Positions 45,166 to 49,396 of a stretch of 49,396 nucleotides of DNA are shown one piece after another (position 1 is the stretch's first letter; the number at the start of each line of letters is the position of its first letter). The notes beneath the pieces were generated by a model. It did no database searches. It saw only the letters and a program-made list of their open reading frames with translations, and was not told where the DNA came from. The DNA is from Lactobacillus pasteurii DSM 23907 = CRBIP 24.76. Lineage in GTDB: Bacteria; Bacillota; Bacilli; Lactobacillales; Lactobacillaceae. The stretch is taken from contig NZ_CAKD01000012.1 in the NCBI RefSeq assembly GCF_000297025.1, forward strand, positions 1-49,396. Direction: 5' to 3'. The translations under genes and the position numbers were made by a program.

Positions 45166-45986
45166 ATGAGTAAGAAAAGTGTCCCAGATGTGGGACAAGC
45201 GTAGAGCGAACCGATAAGTTTTGTCCAAAGTGCGGCAATAATTTACAAGCAGTTAAGTCAAAAACTAGCAGCAAGATTAAGGTGCTATGGGGCGGAGCGG
45301 CGGTTATTTTGGTAGCTGGAATTATTATAGCTGTGGGAATCTACCGCTTATAGGAAAACAAACGAGTTCAAGAAGTAGCTGATCGAATTACCGAAACTGA
45401 TAAGTCAAAAGATAAGCAATCTTATTCATCAACAAGTTCATCGGTTGAAAGTAAGAAGAGCAGTTCAAAGAAATTAACTCCAGCAGCCTTGGATACTACT
45501 GATGAAATGCTGATGGCATATCTGAGTTACTCAGAGGATAATTACCGCAAAGCAAGGGGAGCAGATAGTCTTTCTGAGCTAATCGATACAGTGCAAGATG
45601 ATATTACTAGCAAGTGTTTAACGATCAAGAAGCTTGATAACTATGGCATGTTTAAAGTTGAAAACAAATTTGGTTCAGTTTTAGTCGATGTCTTAAATGG
45701 CGGGGTTAATATTTATGACACCAAGCAGCACGCTCTTGCTAAGAAAGATTTGTATCAGAAGTTTGATAATAATTTATCCGATATTAAAGTTCTGACGGTT
45801 ACTTTGAAGAAGACTGGCTATCATAATTTTGGCGATGTGTTTAATGTTGACAAGTTGCCAGAGTTTACCAAGCTGGCAGTAACTGCTTGGCTGGAGCCAA
45901 AGAGCGATGACGATATTATTTCCAGCAATATTCGAAACGTGTTAATACATTTGAATAAGGGAATTGATGTTGCGCCATATCAATAA
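45166..45986 (+). pseudogene. Zinc-ribbon membrane protein, frameshift and stop
   Basis: Starting at ATG 45166, one A missing in AAGAAAAG puts the gene out of frame after four codons. The true frame reads KCPRCGTSVERTDKFCPKCG, a clear double-CxxC zinc ribbon. A membrane helix follows (GGAAVILVAGIIIAVGIY), then a TAG at 45351-45353 where a Gln codon is likely (YRL-stop-ENKRVQEV). An open frame then runs to 45986 with a Ser/Lys linker and an extracellular domain of about 165 residues (from LDTTDEMLMAYL). Zinc-ribbon proteins with one membrane span and an outer domain occur in many lactobacilli with unknown function. Two independent lesions make it a pseudogene. Confidence 0.78.
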
Positions 45987-46719
45987 TCAAAAAACTGGCG
46001 CCATGATAGATCGAAAAGAAATATCAAAAATATATGCGCCGGTTAGCAATGTAGGTCAAAGTGAATTAATTGCCAGTTTAGAAAGAATTCCTGCAGAATA
46101 CTTTGAAGTGACTAGACAGATTGTTGAATATGCAGAAGTTATTTTAGATACCAAGTTGAAAGCAAACATCTATTATTCTTTGGCAGATCATCTAAATTTT
46201 GCGATTGATCGCTATAATTCCAATTTGACCTTGGGTAATCGAGTTTTTTGGAAAATGAAAACATATTATCCGACTGAGTTCCAGATTGGAGTACATGCTT
46301 TATCGATTATCAAGAATAACTTAGATATTGAATTGCCTAAAGAAGAAGCAGCAAATATTGTTTTTCACATTATCAACGCATCAAATAGTGTAGATAATTC
46401 AAATGTACTTGAGGTATCTAGCTTAGTTGACAATATTTTGCAGACCTTAAGAGTTTTAACTCATGGCAAGATCAAGCAAGAAGGTATCAACTATGATCGA
46501 TTCGTAACGCACATCAAGTTTTTTAGTGAGCGATATATTAGTGGTAATATGCTAGCTGATGATCCGACTCTCCTAGAACATGTATTTGAATCCTACCAAG
46601 AAGCTAGTCAGATTGGCTTGAAACTTGAGAAAACGATCTACACTTTGTATGAAAAATAAATTACTAAAGAAGAATTAGCATATCTGATTATCCATATCCA
46701 TCGCGTTTTAACTTATTAA
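45964..46719 (+). pseudogene. BglG/LicT-type antiterminator, N-terminally truncated with a late stop
   Basis: The readable part holds the end of the RNA-binding CAT domain (KTGAMIDRKEISKIYAP) and two PTS-regulation domains: PRD1 (VEYAEVILDTKL, SLADHLNFAIDR) and PRD2 (EEAANIVFHIINAS, HGKIKQEGINYDRFVTHIKF). Most of the CAT domain (about the first 45 residues) is missing, and its place is taken by the end of the zinc-ribbon gene. A TAA at 46657-46659 interrupts the C-terminus, which continues in the same frame as ITKEELAYLIIHIHRVLTY to 46719. Without the CAT domain it cannot bind the antiterminator RNA. It precedes the PTS gene it would have controlled. Confidence 0.82.
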
Positions 46720-46741
46720 TTGTTAGATTGGAGTGAATGAA

Positions 46742-47856
46742 ATGAGATCTAATGCTGAAATGGCTGAACTCATCGTTAAACACCTCGGTGGCTCAGAAAA
46801 CATCACCGGTTTATATCATTGTGCAACGCGACTTCGTTTTACTTTGAAAGACAAGTCGAAGTTCGATCTGGATTTTTTGAAGACGCAACCTGAAATTTTA
46901 GGGGCAATTCAATCAGGTGAAGAATCACAAGTAATTATTGGTGGTAAGGTTGGGGAATACTTCCAAGCGATCAATAAGGCATATAAGCTTGAAGAAAATT
47001 CTGATGGTCAAGCTGCGACAACTGAGAAAAATCCATTTAAGAGACTAATCAATACCCTTGTTGGAATTATGGCTCCAATTATTACGCCTCTAATTGGTGG
47101 TGGTATGTTCAAGGTAGTGGTTTCTCTTTTAACTGCTACTGGATTAGTTGATAAAACATCCCAAAACTATGTGATTTTGAATTTTATGAGTGATTCGGTA
47201 TTTTACTTCTTGCCATTCATGCTAGCAGTTTCGGCAGCTAGAAAGTTCAAAACTAACGAGTTTTTAGCGATGGCCTTAGCAGGTGTTTTGCTTCACCCAA
47301 CTTGGAGTCATTAATTGTCGCTAAACAACCTCTTAATTTGTTTGGAGCACCTCTTTCTTTAGTAAGTTACGGTGGATCGGTTATTCCGATTATTTTGATC
47401 GTTTGGATCATGAGCTATGTTGAGAAATTCGTAGAAAAGGTATCCCCTAATGTAATTAAGACAATGCTAAAGCCATTACTGATTCTGCTAATCATGGCAC
47501 CACTTGCCTTGATTGTAATTGGACCAATCGGTTCATGGCTTGGCGATATTTTATACTTAATTATCAATTTTTCAAATAAGAACATCCCATGGCTTGTACC
47601 TACTTTGATGGGTGCTTTTATACCATTACTGGTAATGGTGGGGATGCATATTTCTTTGGTACCACTTGCTACACTAGGAATTACCGGACCTGCCAAGAGT
47701 GAAAACATCCTTGGACCAGGTATGCTTGCTTCAAATATTTCTCAAGCAGGGGCAGCTTTTGCTATCTCGATTAAAGATAAAAATCTAAAAGCTAAAGTCT
47801 CCTCAAAAGAAAAGGTTTCAATCGATGATTCGATCATCAAGGTATTAAATCAATAG
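46742..47856 (+). pseudogene. Beta-glucoside PTS transporter EIIBC, frameshifted and C-terminally incomplete
   Basis: The start ATG is 46742 with GGAG at 46730-46733. The EIIB domain is intact (residues 1-85, phosphorylation site Cys in GLYHCATRLRF). The EIIC membrane domain begins (VGIMAPIITPLIGGGMFKV), but the frame ends at 47314 after HPTWSH and resumes one base away as LESLIVAKQPLNLFG. The second piece carries more EIIC helices and MGMH-like VGMHISLVPLATLGI, but after AFAISIKDKNLKAK the expected ALSAGITALLGITEPA-type region is replaced by a short tail (VSIDDSIIKVLNQ). No EIIA domain is present. The transporter is therefore dead. The TnpB element lies directly downstream. Confidence 0.82.
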
Positions 47857-48064
47857 ATTATCAAATGTCTAGGGAAATGCTGCTATATAAAACATGGAAA
47901 TATGTAGAAGAATACGCATTTCCTACATATCAGAAAGATATATTTTTCCTTTCTTTGTTTCATTTACTGTCGTCTTCACTAGTATTCTGATATTCCACCT
48001 GGGAGTAATCACATTGACCAGCTCTTACAGCTTAAGGACCTAGCCAGCCCCGTTTATTTTCTTT
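47857..48064 (-). ncRNA. Candidate omega-RNA / right-end region of the TnpB element
   Basis: On the minus strand this lies just 3' of the tnpB stop, where TnpB guide RNAs (omega-RNA) are normally encoded, overlapping the end of the gene and the element's right end. A GC-rich segment (GGGGCTGGCTAGG and CAGCTCTTACAGCTTAAGG on opposite strands, about 48020-48054) could form the scaffold. I cannot fix the element boundary, so the guide cannot be read. The assignment is by position only. Confidence 0.3.
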
Positions 48065-49222
48065 TTATTTTGCCAAAGCTAAAAGATTTAATACTGCATT
48101 TTCATCTCGATCGTTTGTATATCCACACTGATAACAGATATACTCGTTGTGTTTAGTGCCATGCTTTTGGTTGCCTTGCAAAGTGATCTTTTCATCACCT
48201 TTTTTGACATAGCCACACTCAGCACATCTTTGTGTTGATGGATAGGTTTTATCAGCTAAGATCAATTCTTTGCCATACCAAGCACATTTGTAAGTCAGAA
48301 TTTGTCTAAACTTACTAAATACTGATCTCTGCATACCTTTTGAAGCAACATGCGTCATCATCATTTCTTTGACAGCTAAGTCTTCAATTACAATTTGGTC
48401 GTAATCATTAACTAGCTGCGTAGTAAACTTCTGTAAAAGATCGTTTTGGATATTAGCTACTTTACGATAATCTCTTTGCAGTTTGGTTCTCACTGCATAG
48501 TAATTATTACTTTTAATAGCTAACTTACCATTAACCTTTCTTTTGACTGCCAACGTTCTTTGATAATGTTTGATGCGCTTGTAAAGCTTTTGCAATTTAG
48601 CAGGCAAAACATTGATTTGACCTTCTGTATAGTTGAAGTGACCAACATTGACGTCAACTGCTGTCTTTTGTTGAGTTTTAGCCTTAGCTGAAATCTCTTC
48701 TTCATAAGGTAAAGCCGCGTAATAGCTGCCTTTTTCTTTGAAGATACTTACTACTTTGACCTCATCCATCTTTAGAGCTTCATAGCTTTTTAAATCAAAC
48801 CAATTTTCCTTTGAGACACTTCTAGGCTTATCAAGCCGAAGTTTGCCATTAACAATCTTGGCTCTGTCAGTCTTAAAGCCTTGTCTAGGATCTTTCTTAG
48901 ATTTAAAACTAGGTATACCCCAATCAGGCTGAGCCTTATCAAAGAAGTTCTTCCAAGCATTAGCTAAGTCTTTAACAGCTAGTTGCAAACATCGAGCAGA
49001 CAAAGCATATTGCCAATCAGCTTTATTTGCGACTAATTCATCACGGACTCGGCGCTCATTGGGGCTTGGATTATCCTTTTTATTTAATGTATGAGCTTCA
49101 TACATCAATTGCCAAGTTTCTAAGCCTTTATTCCAGCAATATCTGCGATAATCACACAAAGCATCAAGATGCTTTCGCATGGTTTTATTAACTTTTAGCT
49201 TTACTACTTGTGTTTTAATCAT
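48065..49222 (-). CDS. tnpB: TnpB, IS200/IS605-type RNA-guided nuclease
   Basis: A 385-residue TnpB, the RNA-guided DNA nuclease that helps IS605-type elements persist. The RuvC-like active site is complete: Asp in AVDVNVGHF (about residue 190), Glu in VIEDLAVKEM (about 294) and Asp in TNDRDENAVLNLL (about 372). The zinc ribbon is intact (CAECGYVKKG, CYQCGYTNDRD). The N-terminal helical part (residues 1-120) begins MIKTQVVKLKVNKTMRKHLD. Length is normal. AAGGAGGTG precedes the start. There is no TnpA gene in the window, so the element could move only with help from elsewhere. It sits directly behind the broken PTS operon. Confidence 0.9.
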   Translation of the reverse strand: MIKTQVVKLKVNKTMRKHLDALCDYRRYCWNKGLETWQLMYEAHTLNKKDNPSPNERRVRDELVANKADWQYALSARCLQLAVKDLANAWKNFFDKAQPDWGIPSFKSKKDPRQGFKTDRAKIVNGKLRLDKPRSVSKENWFDLKSYEALKMDEVKVVSIFKEKGSYYAALPYEEEISAKAKTQQKTAVDVNVGHFNYTEGQINVLPAKLQKLYKRIKHYQRTLAVKRKVNGKLAIKSNNYYAVRTKLQRDYRKVANIQNDLLQKFTTQLVNDYDQIVIEDLAVKEMMMTHVASKGMQRSVFSKFRQILTYKCAWYGKELILADKTYPSTQRCAECGYVKKGDEKITLQGNQKHGTKHNEYICYQCGYTNDRDENAVLNLLALAK

Positions 49223-49396
49223 TGCTTCACCTCCTTGAATACAAACATAAGTTTATATAAGAAGACGAAGCAAAACAAGTAAACATTGGATCAAAGCTTA
49301 TTTTCCATGTTTAACTTTCTAAATAAGCTTAATTATTATTTTTATCTATAATTATCTACATATTTCTATATTTTTGTTAACTGTTAATCAGCTCCT

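Overview
The window is AT-rich Firmicute DNA that reads as a host-adapted Lactobacillus of the acidophilus/crispatus group; L. crispatus or a close relative is my best guess, not proven. The reasons are several secreted proteins with C- or N-terminal SLAP (Lactobacillus S-layer-associated) domains, two LPxTG surface proteins (LPQTG), YSIRK-like signal peptides, SLAP-tagged pullulanases, CcpA-type cre sites and an IS4-family insertion sequence with a transposase typical of these species. No rRNA, tRNA or CRISPR array was seen.

Layout. 1-1604: an intact IS4-family IS. 1974-3719: an LPxTG surface protein. 3778-6140: a stretch of gene decay (Rgg-type regulator, a membrane-protein fragment, a 5'-truncated MFS transporter). 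6137-13433: ordinary metabolism (two LysR regulators, an aminotransferase, an AlkD-type DNA repair protein, an aldo/keto reductase, an NAD(P)-binding protein, a flavodoxin lipoprotein, a zinc alcohol dehydrogenase). 13635-15324: a broken LPxTG mucus-binding-like gene. 16351-18903: a pullulanase locus with a large internal deletion. 19072-24472: RraA-like protein, GNAT acetyltransferase, Pit phosphate transporter with its DUF47 partner, and a divergent 6-phospho-beta-glucosidase/GntR pair. 25231-31232: a secreted matrixin-like metalloprotease, a metallophosphoesterase and a cluster of secreted SLAP/CAP proteins, only one of which is clearly intact. 31580-32140: a plasmid- or phage-like scrap. 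32959-39233: two convergent large DNA methyltransferase genes, one fused to an Mrr-type nuclease. 39543-43706: IS3 remnant and a second broken pullulanase. 43800-47856: a MATE transporter, then a decayed zinc-ribbon protein, BglG antiterminator and PTS EIIBC. 48065-49222: a TnpB element without TnpA.

The main biological story is loss of secreted and sugar-scavenging functions. Both pullulanase loci carry the same LacI-type operator and cre/promoter block with identical spacing, yet both coding regions are disrupted, and the beta-glucoside PTS and its antiterminator are also broken while a 6-phospho-beta-glucosidase with its own GntR regulator remains intact. Many lesions are one-base changes in A-runs, so sequencing error or phase variation must be kept in mind; several others are substitutions or large deletions and are harder to explain as errors.

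The strongest candidate for an unusual system is the convergent methyltransferase pair at 32959-39233: a methyltransferase-Mrr nuclease fusion whose catalytic motif is DFPY instead of DPPY, facing a 973-residue protein carrying two methyltransferase modules, the second of which is homologous to the nuclease-fused one.
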